From the NCBI RefSeq assembly GCF_023699475.1, contig NZ_JALXFV010000008.1, positions 150,231 through 214,230 of the forward strand: a stretch of DNA of 64,000 nucleotides. Reading direction: 5' to 3'. This document shows positions 50,327-58,415 of the stretch, in pieces. A program made the translations under genes and the position numbers. The notes below the pieces were generated by a model. That model made no database searches and was not told where the DNA came from. It saw only the letters and a program-made list of their open reading frames with translations. The DNA comes from Halomarina rubra. GTDB taxonomy: Archaea > Halobacteriota > Halobacteria > Halobacteriales > Haloarculaceae. The first letter of the stretch is position 1. Each line of letters begins with the position of its first letter.

Positions 50327-51516
50327 GCGACCACCTCACCGAAGCGGTCGAGCGCCGCTCCCGTTCCGACGGCGAACAGTTCGTCGCCCGTCTCCAGTCG
50401 GGTCTCGCCGGACGGTGCGAACTGCCAGTGACCGTCGTGGCGTACCGCCAGCACCGCCACGTCGTAGCGCTCGCGCACACTGGCCTCCGCGAGTGTCGTC
50501 CCCGCGAGGTCGCCGTCGAGGACTGCGACCCGTCTGACGCGTCGCCCCGCCCGGCGCAGCAACGACAGCAGTTCGAACTCGCGGCGTTGGCCGCGCGCTC
50601 CTACGACGAGCGTCGTCGTCTCGGCCGCCAGGACTGCCGGCGCGTCCGAGCGGGTGACCGAGAGCGTCACTCGTCCCGCGCCACCGGCCGCCTCGACCGA
50701 AGGCGGACGTTGCGGAGTGTCCGCCTCGTCTCCGTCCCCATCCTCGACGTCGTCACTTCGTGTCACCACCGGGACCCCGAGCACGGTCGCCTCGACGGTC
50801 GTCTCGGGTGTCCGGACGGTCACTTCGTCACCCGGCGCGAGGCCGGTCGGGACGAGCGTCTCGACGGTGACCGCGCGGTGGCCGTCGGGGACGCGTTTCG
50901 AGAGTCCCGATAGCGGCGGGGCCACGCCGACGGTCGCCCGGCCACGCTCGTCGATGGCGACCGACACCTCCGCGAGGTCGAACTCGCCGCGCAGCCGGTC
51001 GGCGAAGCGCGTCTCCAACTCGCGGACGGGGAGGTCCGCGGGGAGCGTCGCGCTGAAATCGGCGACACGCGTCCGGAGGTCGTGGCTCGCCGGTGGGAAC
51101 CCCTCGATATCCTCGACGGTGCCGTGGACGCGGACCCGTGCGTCGCCGCCGACACGCTCGACGAGGTCCGAAGAGAGCGTCCGGTTGCGCAGGGCACGGA
51201 ACGACACCCGCTTGGGGAAGGTCGTCCCCATCGCGTCTCCCTTCGCGTGTGCGTACAGCGACATCATCACGATGACGACGATGGCGACGACGACCCGCCC
51301 ACCACCGCCGAGGACGGCGGGGTCCTGGAGCGCGAGCAGGCCACCCTGGACGCCCGCGACGGCGAGACCGAGGACGACCACACCGAACCCGGGGATGGAG
51401 ATGCCGGTGAAGTAGCGGACGGTGAACCCCAGCACCCACGAGATGAGCGCCGGGATGACGCCCGTGAGCAGCCCGAGGTAGACGCCCACAAGGAGTTCGA
51501 CGGGGAGCGATGGCAT
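50323..51516 (-). CDS. Membrane protein with C-terminal RCK-C domain (A)
   Basis: A 397-residue paralog of the protein encoded just after it. Hydrophobic segments at about 5-28, 35-55 and 68-86 (VGVYLGLLTGVIPALISWVL, IPGFGVVVLGLAVAGVQGG, RVVVAIVVIVMMSLYA) precede a cytoplasmic region with HRAVTVETLVPTGLAPGDEV and a final RCK-C domain (VLDGDLAGTTLAEASVRERY, DELFAVGTGAALDRFG). Residues 125-200 (ELETRFADRLRGEFDLAEV) align with the same part of protein B. The ATG at 51516 (MPSLPVE) is chosen; the upstream open frame is low-complexity. Divergent from the K+ channel gene. Confidence 0.85.
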   Translation of the reverse strand: MPSLPVELLVGVYLGLLTGVIPALISWVLGFTVRYFTGISIPGFGVVVLGLAVAGVQGGLLALQDPAVLGGGGRVVVAIVVIVMMSLYAHAKGDAMGTTFPKRVSFRALRNRTLSSDLVERVGGDARVRVHGTVEDIEGFPPASHDLRTRVADFSATLPADLPVRELETRFADRLRGEFDLAEVSVAIDERGRATVGVAPPLSGLSKRVPDGHRAVTVETLVPTGLAPGDEVTVRTPETTVEATVLGVPVVTRSDDVEDGDGDEADTPQRPPSVEAAGGAGRVTLSVTRSDAPAVLAAETTTLVVGARGQRREFELLSLLRRAGRRVRRVAVLDGDLAGTTLAEASVRERYDVAVLAVRHDGHWQFAPSGETRLETGDELFAVGTGAALDRFGEVVA

Positions 51517-51637
51517 GACAGTCGCTTGGAACCGACCGACAAAGGGTTGACGAACCGACGCACGAGGGGTCGCTCGGCGTTCGACCCCGCCCGACCGCGA
51601 ACGGGCGGCTTTTGTACCACTACGGCCACCGACCGGT

Positions 51638-52810
51638 ATGGCCGACGACCATCCCTCGACGGCACGCCTGTTGCGGGTCCGGTTCGCCGTCGTGTTGGTG
51701 TTCGTCACCGCCGTCCTCTCGTTCGTCACGGGCCTAGCCGCCATCGGCCTGGAGTCCCTCGACTTCTCGGTGGGCGTCGTCGGCGTCGTTCCGCAGGTCA
51801 TCCGAGCGGCGGTGTCGTTCACCGCCGTCCTGACGGGGTTCCTGTTGCTCGTCACCGCCTACGCGCTCCGGAAACGCTTCGAGGCGGGGTGGTACCTCGC
51901 ACTGGTGTTGCTGCCGCTGTCGGCGCTCCAGGGCGTGTTGCTCGTCAGCGCGCTCTCCGTCCCGCTGGTCGTGCTCTCGCTCGTGGCGATACCGGGCGTC
52001 TACGTCAACCGGTCGGCGTTCGACCGCGAGGAGTGGCTGTCGACCAGCCAGCAGGCCGCGCTCGGTGCGCTCGTCGGTAGTCTCGCCTACGGGACCGCCG
52101 GCGCGTGGTTCCTCCGCGAGGAGTTCTCTGAGGGTGCCATCACCGCCCCCGTCGACGCGCTGTACTTCGCCGTCGTCACCGCCAGCACCGTCGGCTACGG
52201 CGACGTCATCCCCACGACGTCGACGGTCGCTCGCCTGTTCACGCTGACGTACCTCGTCGTCGGCATCGCCAGTTTCACCGCCGCGCTGGGGACCCTGCTC
52301 GGTCCCGCCATCGAAGCCCGCTTCGCAAGTGCCCTCGGAACCATGACCGACTCATCACTCGAACTGCTGGACGACCACGTCATCGTGGTCGGCTTCAGCG
52401 ACCTGACCGAACCCATCGTATCGGAGCTCGACCGCGAGGACGTCCCGTTCGTCGTCATCACGCGCCACCCCGAGCGCGCCACCGTGCTCCGCGACCGGGG
52501 CATCGACGTCTACACCGGCGACCCGAGCAGCGAAGCACCCCTCCACGCCGTCGGCATCGAGCGCGCCCAGTCGCTCATCGCCGCGACCGAGGACGACGCG
52601 CAGGACGCGCTCGCAATCCTCACGGCCCGAGAGCTCAACCCCGAGGTCCGCATCGTCGCGGCGGCGACCGACGCCGACAACCAGCGAAAGCTCAAACGGG
52701 CCGGCGCGGACACCGTCATCAGCCCCTCGGTGCTGGGGGGCCACCTCCTCGCGCTCTCGGCGTCGGGCGGGGACGCCGAACAGATCGCCGCCCGCGTCCT
52801 CCGGGAGTGA
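51638..52810 (+). CDS. K+ channel with RCK (TrkA-N) domain
   Basis: A 390-residue channel subunit. Hydrophobic helices at about 10-40, 65-85 and 95-115 precede the pore helix and the selectivity filter TASTVGYGDVIP (about 183-194). Then a second helix, and from about 245 a Rossmann domain (DHVIVVGFSDLTEPIVSEL, LRDRGIDVYTGD, VRIVAAATDADNQRKLKRAG) that senses nucleotide or ligand. The T-V-G-Y-G-D filter predicts K+ selectivity. It ends without RCK-C, which may be provided by the paired membrane proteins on the other strand. A start at 51638 with ATG is natural. Confidence 0.93.
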   Translation: MADDHPSTARLLRVRFAVVLVFVTAVLSFVTGLAAIGLESLDFSVGVVGVVPQVIRAAVSFTAVLTGFLLLVTAYALRKRFEAGWYLALVLLPLSALQGVLLVSALSVPLVVLSLVAIPGVYVNRSAFDREEWLSTSQQAALGALVGSLAYGTAGAWFLREEFSEGAITAPVDALYFAVVTASTVGYGDVIPTTSTVARLFTLTYLVVGIASFTAALGTLLGPAIEARFASALGTMTDSSLELLDDHVIVVGFSDLTEPIVSELDREDVPFVVITRHPERATVLRDRGIDVYTGDPSSEAPLHAVGIERAQSLIAATEDDAQDALAILTARELNPEVRIVAAATDADNQRKLKRAGADTVISPSVLGGHLLALSASGGDAEQIAARVLRE

Positions 52811-52814
52811 GTCC

Positions 52815-52830
52815 GGGCCGCGAACGGCCC
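52815..52830 (+). terminator. Hairpin after K+ channel gene
   Basis: GGGCC, a 6-base loop, then GGCCC makes a perfect 5-bp stem starting 4 bases after the stop codon. It may be a terminator, though there is no T-run after it. Confidence 0.35.
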
Positions 52831-52838
52831 CGACCGTT

Positions 52839-52886
52839 CTGACCCGCCCTCGGCCTGACCTGCCCTCGGTCTGCGCCGCCCTCTCT
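52839..52886 (+). repeat. Three tandem 16-bp repeats after K+ channel gene
   Basis: Units at 52839, 52855 and 52871 are each 16 bases: CTGACCCGCCCTCGGC, CTGACCTGCCCTCGGT, and a diverged CTGCGCCGCCCTCTCT. They lie between the stops of the K+ channel gene and the convergent small gene. Confidence 0.6.
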
Positions 52887-52935
52887 CTGCGACGGCTCCG
52901 TCCCGTGCCACTCGATTCCGCGACACTTCCGTCGG

Positions 52936-53208
52936 TCACGCGCCGCAGACGCGCGACCCGTGTTCGACTTCGAGGACGGCGTCGACGACCATCGCCAGGC
53001 CCGTCGAGTAGTCGTCGGTGCTGCCGACGGTGCGGACGGTCCGCCACCGACCCGAGCGTTCTCGGCGCACCTCCACGACGTAGCGCGCCTCCTCGGCGTT
53101 CGCGTAGGGGACCATCGCCACCTCGACCGCCCCGGCGGTCCGGACCAACCTGAGTTCGACTCGCCCGCCCGACCCACGCAGCGTCAACGCCTCCCACCGG
53201 AACTCCAT
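52936..53208 (-). CDS. Small haloarchaeal protein, function unknown
   Basis: A 90-residue protein starting MEFRWEALTLRGSGGRVELR, with strands VAMVPYANAEEARYVVEV and a helix DDYSTGLAMVVDAVLEVE, ending VCGA. It reads as a compact alpha/beta domain with the single Cys at the end. No known family. It is convergent with the K+ channel gene and divergent from nothing close. Confidence 0.7.
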   Translation of the reverse strand: MEFRWEALTLRGSGGRVELRLVRTAGAVEVAMVPYANAEEARYVVEVRRERSGRWRTVRTVGSTDDYSTGLAMVVDAVLEVEHGSRVCGA

Positions 53209-53333
53209 ACCGTCGGTCGCCCGACCGTGAGTATCAATCGTGGGGGACGTACCGTCCGTTCGACAGGTGCAACGGTCCGCAACAGTGCGTCCGAGGACCG
53301 CCGCCTCCGCGTGAAACAGTGTCCGCGTCCGGG

Positions 53334-54803
53334 TCAGAACCGGAAGTTCCGGTCGACGATGACCACGTCGGTGTCCAGGCTCCGGACCCGCTCGAACGTC
53401 GGGCGGGTGATGAACCGGGAGGCCGCAGAGCGGTCCTGGCTCGCGCCCATGATGACGAGGTCGTAGCTCCGGGCGTTCACCGCGAGGAAGTCGGCGATGT
53501 CCGCCCGCGAGATGCGGGTCTCGACGGCGGCGTTCGCCGTCTCGACGAGGTCCCGGAGCATCGTCTCGGCGTGGCGACGGCTCTCCTCGCTCTCGATGCA
53601 GTGACAGACCGCGACCCGGCCGGTCCGCCCCGAGAGGCGGGCCGCGAAGTCGAGCATCTCGTGGGCGACGTCGCCGGCCTTCCGGACGGGAACCATCACG
53701 TGTTTCCAGCGGGTCCGGCCGTCACACGAACGGTGGACGAGGACGTCGACCTCGCCGCGGAACAGTTCGCGGACGAACGGCGAGAGCGACCCGCGATGGG
53801 TCTCGTAGGGCGCGGCGATGAGGTCGCAGTTCGTGTTCCGGGCGGTCTGGAGAACCGTCGTCGCCGCGTTCGGCCCCTCGCTCGCGACGACCACCTCACA
53901 GGGGACGCCCACCTCGGTCCGGATGGCGGCGGCGCGCGCTTCGAGGTCGGTGGCGGCGCGGGCGGCCGCGCGCTCCTCGGCCCGACCGGCGTCGTCGGCC
54001 GACCGTCCGCGCTGGCCGCCGTCGGTCGCCACGTCGTCGCCCTGGGTGGTCTCGACCTCGCGTTCGGCGTCTGCGACCGCCGCGTCGCCCACGAGGTCCA
54101 GGAGGACGACCTTCCCGGCGTCGTGGGCCGCCGCGAGACGCGCGCCCAGCATCGCCGTCGCTACCGGTTCGTCCCCTCGCCACGGGACGAGCACGTGGTC
54201 GTCGCCTTTCGTCGACTGGTAGAGGTAGCGTGCGCGTTCGCTGTACACCTGCCGCCGCCAGAAGACGAACACGAGCGCGACGACGCCCGAGGCGACGGCG
54301 ATGTTCAGCACGTACAGCACTCGTGACCCCGGCACGCCGTCGGTGACCAACACCAGCAGCGCCGAGGAGAACGCCGGTGGAACCTCCACGTCGAGCGCCC
54401 ACGCCGACGCCCCGGTGAGGAAGACGGCCAGAGCGGCGCTCCCGGCGTGGACGACCGTCCCGTCGGGCGCGTACACTAGCGCCCCGATACGGAACGCGAC
54501 CAGTCCACAGACCGCCCCGAGCGTCAGGCCGACGACGAACTGCACCGGCGAGGAGTACCGGCCCGTCGGGTCGGCGAACAGCATGTACGTCGCCGCCGCC
54601 AGCGGCGGGAACAGCAGGAACGAGAACGCCGGCACTACGTTCGAGACGGCGGTGACCAGCGCCACCACCAGCGGGACGAGCACCAGCGCCGAGACGTGGA
54701 CGAGGTTCCGCGTCGTCTCCAGCCACACCCGAAGCTCTCGCAACTCGCGGCGCTCCCGTCGTCGAACGCGTCGCAGGAGGTCGCGAACCCGGTCACCGCG
54801 CAT
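53334..54803 (-). CDS. HPP-type membrane domain fused to two Usp domains
   Basis: A 489-residue fusion. Residues 1-30 are basic. About 30-180 hold membrane helices with the HPP-like segment FLLFPPLAAATYMLFADPTG and GLTLGAVCGLVAFRIGALVY. Residues about 205-345 form one Usp-like domain (DDHVLVPWRGDEPVATAMLG, then CDLIAAPYETHRG) and about 362-489 a second (WKHVMVPVRKAGDVAHEMLD, then YDLVIMGASQDRSAASRF). The ATP signature G-x2-G is not perfect in either. HPP proteins are linked to nitrite or anion transport; the fusion could be a transporter with stress-ligand sensing. Start at ATG 54803. Confidence 0.85.
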   Translation of the reverse strand: MRGDRVRDLLRRVRRRERRELRELRVWLETTRNLVHVSALVLVPLVVALVTAVSNVVPAFSFLLFPPLAAATYMLFADPTGRYSSPVQFVVGLTLGAVCGLVAFRIGALVYAPDGTVVHAGSAALAVFLTGASAWALDVEVPPAFSSALLVLVTDGVPGSRVLYVLNIAVASGVVALVFVFWRRQVYSERARYLYQSTKGDDHVLVPWRGDEPVATAMLGARLAAAHDAGKVVLLDLVGDAAVADAEREVETTQGDDVATDGGQRGRSADDAGRAEERAAARAATDLEARAAAIRTEVGVPCEVVVASEGPNAATTVLQTARNTNCDLIAAPYETHRGSLSPFVRELFRGEVDVLVHRSCDGRTRWKHVMVPVRKAGDVAHEMLDFAARLSGRTGRVAVCHCIESEESRRHAETMLRDLVETANAAVETRISRADIADFLAVNARSYDLVIMGASQDRSAASRFITRPTFERVRSLDTDVVIVDRNFRF

Positions 54804-54869
54804 ACGCAGAGTGCGACGGCCACCGTGTATTGCTGTTTCGCTCCCCGGAGCGAGGTCACGACCCGAAAG

Positions 54870-54877
54870 CGTATACC
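54870..54877 (+). promoter_or_regulatory. TATA box of lipoprotein gene at 54900
   Basis: CGTATACC is centred about 27 bases before the ATG at 54900, in agreement with a leaderless start. Confidence 0.5.
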
Positions 54878-54899
54878 GGTCGACAGAATCGTCGGGAGT

Positions 54900-55358
54900 A
54901 TGGTCCGTGCCCTCCACGCACTGCTCGTCTGTTGTGTCCTGCTCGCCGGTTGTACGTCGGGGGTCGGCGACGCGCCCGCGTCCGCCGGGTCCGAAAACGA
55001 CGGCTACACCGTCGCCCCCGGCGAGCGCGTCTCGGTGTCGTTCGCCTTCGAGGACGTCCGCGAACTACACGCCGAAGGCACGAACGTCTCGTCGTGGCCC
55101 GGCGAGTGGGACGCCGTGACCGTCGAGGCGGCGTCGCTCTCGCCGTCGCCGTCGGCCGGCGTCGACACGCTCCCGCCGTACCACCTCTGGGACACCCCGA
55201 CCGACGTGGACGCGACGTTCGCGTTCACCGCGAGCGAGTCGGCTCCTCCCGGCGAGTACACCTTCGACGTCACCGCGTGGGACGACGGGAACCACAGCCA
55301 CGAGAACGGCACGACCGAGTCGGTCACGATTCGCGTCGTCGGGAACGAGAGCGGCTGA
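54900..55358 (+). CDS. Small lipoprotein, unknown function
   Basis: A 152-residue lipoprotein. The signal RALHALLVCCVLLAGCTSG has a lipobox (L-A-G-C) without twin arginines, so Sec export is likely. The mature domain is a small all-beta acidic unit with VSVSFAFEDVRELHAEGTNV and PGEYTFDVTAWDDGNHSHEN, resembling Ig-like or PKD-type folds. It may sit on the outer surface. It is convergent with uridine phosphorylase. Confidence 0.8.
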   Translation: MVRALHALLVCCVLLAGCTSGVGDAPASAGSENDGYTVAPGERVSVSFAFEDVRELHAEGTNVSSWPGEWDAVTVEAASLSPSPSAGVDTLPPYHLWDTPTDVDATFAFTASESAPPGEYTFDVTAWDDGNHSHENGTTESVTIRVVGNESG

Positions 55359-55398
55359 GGAGAGCGAAACGAGCGTCCCGACCGAACGGTGTGACCGC

Positions 55399-56124
55399 TT
55401 ACAGTTCGGTCGTCGCCGTCAGCGCGATGCCGATGGCGCGTTCGACGTTGTCCTTCGCCTTCTCGGGCAGTTCCTCGCCCTCGGTCTCGCCCTTCTGGGT
55501 CCCCTCGACGAGGTTCCCGTCGACGGTGCAGATGGCTCCCGCGCGCAGACCCTTCCGGCGAGCGAGCGTGAACACGGTCGCCGCCTCCATCTCGACGCTC
55601 AGGATGCCCCCGTCCTCCCACGCCTTCACGTACTCGTCGGTCTCGGCGTAGTAGGCGTCGTCGGAGGCGATGGGGCCGACGTGCACGTCCTCACCGTTCG
55701 CCTCGGCGGCGTCGACCAGGTTCGTCAGCACGTCGTAGTCCGGGACGGCCGGGAACTCGACGGACTCGTACCGTTTCGAGGTGCCCTCGTTCTTCGCCGC
55801 GCCGGTGGCGACGACCATGTCGCCGATCTCGATGTCGGACTGGAGCGCGCCGGTCGTGCCGACGCGGATGAACGTCTCGCACCCGATACGCGACAGTTCC
55901 TCGACGGCGATGGCCGCGGAGGGACAGCCGATACCGGTCGAGCAGATGGTGAGTTCGCGACCCTCGAACTCGGCGTTGACGAGTTTGTACTCGCGGTTCT
56001 CCGCGACGGTCTCGACGTTCTCGCAGTGACCCGCGATGCGGTCGACGCGACCCGGGTCGCCGGGGATGAGCGCGATGTCGGTCACGTCGCCCTCCTCGGC
56101 GAGGATGTGGGGCTGTTTGGCCAT
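55399..56124 (-). CDS. udp: Uridine phosphorylase
   Basis: A 241-residue nucleoside phosphorylase of the PNP/UDP family, which cleaves uridine with phosphate to uracil and ribose-1-phosphate. Motifs are IALIPGDPGRVDRIA at the start (phosphate-binding Gly/Arg), ICSTGIGCPSAAIAVEEL, FIRVGTTGALQ, and ILSVEMEAATVFTLARR (Glu-Met-Glu ribose-binding motif). The ATG at 56124 (MAKQPHI) is the family start. With deoC at 59409 it belongs to nucleoside salvage. It follows the HAD gene on the same strand by 91 bases. Confidence 0.95.
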   Translation of the reverse strand: MAKQPHILAEEGDVTDIALIPGDPGRVDRIAGHCENVETVAENREYKLVNAEFEGRELTICSTGIGCPSAAIAVEELSRIGCETFIRVGTTGALQSDIEIGDMVVATGAAKNEGTSKRYESVEFPAVPDYDVLTNLVDAAEANGEDVHVGPIASDDAYYAETDEYVKAWEDGGILSVEMEAATVFTLARRKGLRAGAICTVDGNLVEGTQKGETEGEELPEKAKDNVERAIGIALTATTEL

Positions 56125-56215
56125 GGTCGCCCCTTTTCGGCCGGCGGGAAAAGTACGCCGGGTTCCGTCCGAACGCTCCGTTCCCGTCCGAACGTCCCGT
56201 CTCCGACCGCGACAC

Positions 56216-56899
56216 TCAGCGCACGCGGTCCCGAGCGAACAGGTCGACCAGCCGCGGCACCTCGGCCGGGGAGTCGAGCACGTGGGTCGCACGGTCGTCC
56301 TCGCTCCCGACCAGCACCGTCTCGTACCCCAGGTCGAGCGCGGGTTCGAGGTCGCCCTCGACGCTGTCGCCGACGACGACGTACCGGTCCGTGGGGAGCG
56401 TGTCGGCCGCGAGTCGGAGCAACGCCGGGTCGGGTTTGAACGCCCGCGCCTCGACGGGGGAGACGACGAGGTCGACCGCCCCGGAGAGCCCCGCCCGGTC
56501 CAGTTTCCGCCGCTGGACGGGACCGTGACCGCCGGTGACGACGCCCACCGGCGCGTCGCGACCGAGCGTGGTGAGCGTCTCCCGAACCCCGTCGGGGACG
56601 GCCATCGCGTCGAGTTCCGTCCGGAGGAGCGTCCGGGTGAATCGCTCGGGGGTGACCGACAGGTCGTGGGTGTCGACGAGGTGCCGCGTCGCCGCGAGAA
56701 ACGGGTCGTGGTGGAACGCGGTGGAGTGCTCGCGGATGGCCGTCCCGAACGTCGAGAGCAGGTCGTCGTCGTCGTCGGTCGCGACGCCACACGCTCGACA
56801 CGTCGCGGCGAAGATGCCGGCTGGCTCCGGGTCGTAGGTGACGAGCGTCTCGTCGAGGTCGAACAGGAACCCCAGCGGTGCGGTCGACACGGGTGTCAA
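56216..56899 (-). CDS. HAD-family hydrolase
   Basis: A 227-residue HAD phosphatase. Motif I is LGFLFDLDETLVT (Asp nucleophile and Asp+2), motif II is VGVVTGGHG (Thr), motif III the Lys in EARAFKPDPALL, and motif IV VVVGDSVEGDLEPAL. The substrate could be phosphoglycolate or a nucleotide. The first codon is TTG at 56899, overlapping the stop of the ArsR-type gene as TTGA; a GTG three codons later (56890) is an alternative. Because of the overlap the two are translated together. Confidence 0.88.
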   Translation of the reverse strand: MTPVSTAPLGFLFDLDETLVTYDPEPAGIFAATCRACGVATDDDDDLLSTFGTAIREHSTAFHHDPFLAATRHLVDTHDLSVTPERFTRTLLRTELDAMAVPDGVRETLTTLGRDAPVGVVTGGHGPVQRRKLDRAGLSGAVDLVVSPVEARAFKPDPALLRLAADTLPTDRYVVVGDSVEGDLEPALDLGYETVLVGSEDDRATHVLDSPAEVPRLVDLFARDRVR

Positions 56900-57267
56900 C
56901 CGTAGCGCTGGAGCAGTTCGCGCTCCTCGGCGATGAGTTCGCCGACGCCGTGGGTCATGATGCCCTTCCCGAGGGCGGTGGCGACGTAGTACGAGTAGAG
57001 TCCGTCCGCGCCGCGCTCGCGGCGCTTTCGGTTGGCGACCAGTCCCACCTCGACGAGACGGTCGAGGTGGTAGTGCAGTCGGTTCGAGGGGACGTCGAGC
57101 GACTCGGCGAGGTAGCTGGCGCTCGTCTCGCCCTCGCGGAGCAACTCCGCGAGCACGCGGTAGCGCGTCTCGTCGCCGATAGCGCGCTGCATGTCGAGGT
57201 ACTCCGAGAGGCTCAGCACACTCTCGGGCGGGAGTTCGGGCGCGTCGTACCGTTCGGCTCTGGACAT
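56896..57267 (-). CDS. ArsR-type winged-helix regulator, small
   Basis: A 123-residue regulator. The winged helix reads AIGDETRYRVLAELLREGET, SASYLAESLDVPSNRLHYHL and DRLVEVGLVANRKRRERGAD, with Y-S-Y-Y in the wing. No cysteine appears in the recognition region, so metal sensing of the ArsR type is unlikely. The ATG at 57267 is used; GTG at 57279 is possible. It overlaps the HAD gene by four bases, so it may be autoregulated with it. Confidence 0.9.
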   Translation of the reverse strand: MSRAERYDAPELPPESVLSLSEYLDMQRAIGDETRYRVLAELLREGETSASYLAESLDVPSNRLHYHLDRLVEVGLVANRKRRERGADGLYSYYVATALGKGIMTHGVGELIAEERELLQRYG

Positions 57268-57360
57268 GGTGGTCGACACGGTAGACCGTATCTACTGCGT
57301 TCTACCCGCGCCGGCGGTTTAAGGGTTCTTGAGTCAACGAACGCTGAAACGGCCGGCATT

Positions 57361-57368
57361 CTTATACT
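57361..57368 (+). promoter_or_regulatory. TATA box of gene at 57393
   Basis: CTTATACT lies about 28 bases before the ATG at 57393, consistent with leaderless transcription. Confidence 0.5.
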
Positions 57369-57392
57369 GGCGTGGGCGAGAGCTGCGGACGA

Positions 57393-57947
57393 ATGCGCCA
57401 GCGACTCCTCGACGGTCTCGCCCCGACCCGCTACCGCCGCTTTCTCGTCTACGTCATGGGACCGTACAAACACCACGTCGAGGAGAACGCCGAGGCGTTC
57501 GCGTTCCTCGAACGCGTCCGCGACGGCCTGCGCGACGAGGGGTTCAACGCCTTCCTGGCGACGGACGTCGACGTCCCGCTCGACGAGATGGACGCCGGCA
57601 CCCAGAGCGTCGCGTTCGCCCGTGCGAGCAACGTCGTGCTGTTCGTCGTCCGCCTCGACGCGGACAACCTCGGTGTGGGCATCGAGGTCGGCGCGGTGCT
57701 CGAAGACCGGTCGCTCGCGACGCCCGAGCGGGTGCTGTTCTGTCACGAGACGGGCGTCCGGAGCGCGATGATCCGTGCGGTCGCCGACCGCTGGGACGCG
57801 ACGGTCCGGACGTTCGACGACGAGGGCGACCTCCTCGACGAGTGTCGGCTGTTCGTCCGGGACGTGATGCGCCGGGAGACGACCGGCGACCTGCCGTTCC
57901 CGCCCTCAGGCGAACAGGAACGAGAACAGCGGGACGAACAGGAGTAA
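57393..57947 (+). CDS. Haloarchaeal DUF7509-like protein
   Basis: A 184-residue soluble protein. It opens with RYRRFLVYVMGPYKHHVEEN, then VRDGLRDEGFNAFLATDVDV and a strand RASNVVLFVVRLDADNLGVG, with GIEVGAVLEDRSLATPE later. The Rossmann-like strands with a YVMGPY turn are reminiscent of nucleoside 2-deoxyribosyltransferase or TIR-like folds, and I recall a haloarchaeal family DUF7509 with this start. No catalytic Glu is certain. The Gln/Glu-rich end overlaps the convergent membrane gene by 42 bases. Confidence 0.75.
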   Translation: MRQRLLDGLAPTRYRRFLVYVMGPYKHHVEENAEAFAFLERVRDGLRDEGFNAFLATDVDVPLDEMDAGTQSVAFARASNVVLFVVRLDADNLGVGIEVGAVLEDRSLATPERVLFCHETGVRSAMIRAVADRWDATVRTFDDEGDLLDECRLFVRDVMRRETTGDLPFPPSGEQEREQRDEQE

Positions 57948-58412
57948 CGCGGCGACGAAGACGGCGACCGAGAGCGCCCACGAGCGCCGGACCGTCGCGC
58001 CGACGGTCCGCTTCCCGCCGCCGTAGCGCGGCAGGACGACGAACGCGAAGAACGCGTAGAGGAACCCGCCGGTCACGAGACCGCTCAGGACGTGCGGGAG
58101 CACCGGGACGTCGGCGACGAGCGCACCTGCAGGGAGCACCGCGTCGAGGACGAGCGCGACGACGGCGTAGAGGACGCCCGCGAAGATGCCGGCGATGTAG
58201 TGGACGGAGCGGGCCTGCGCCGCGTCGAGTCTGGTGGGCGGCTGGCCGTAGAGGACGCTCGCGGCGACGAGCGGCGGGGTCGTCCCCTCTTCCAGTCTGC
58301 TCATCGGGACGTCCATCACGAGCGCGGCGAAGAACCCCCCGAGCATGGCGACGGGGACCCAGAGCACGGGTTCGATGACGAGCGCTACGGGTGCGAGTGG
58401 AGCAGGTGACAT
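57906..58412 (-). CDS. Membrane protein with about four helices
   Basis: A 168-residue protein, with hydrophobic segments at about 10-32 ([21 protein letters not shown]), 68-92 ([20 protein letters not shown]), 105-125 and 145-168. It has a charged loop ([17 protein letters not shown]). Its end ([20 protein letters not shown]) overlaps the gene on the other strand by 42 bases. It begins 3 bases after the DUF63 stop on the same strand, so the two are probably co-transcribed. Function unknown. Confidence 0.75.
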   Translation of the reverse strand: MSPAPLAPVALVIEPVLWVPVAMLGGFFAALVMDVPMSRLEEGTTPPLVAASVLYGQPPTRLDAAQARSVHYIAGIFAGVLYAVVALVLDAVLPAGALVADVPVLPHVLSGLVTGGFLYAFFAFVVLPRYGGGKRTVGATVRRSWALSVAVFVAALLLFVPLFSFLFA

Positions 58413-58415
58413 GAG

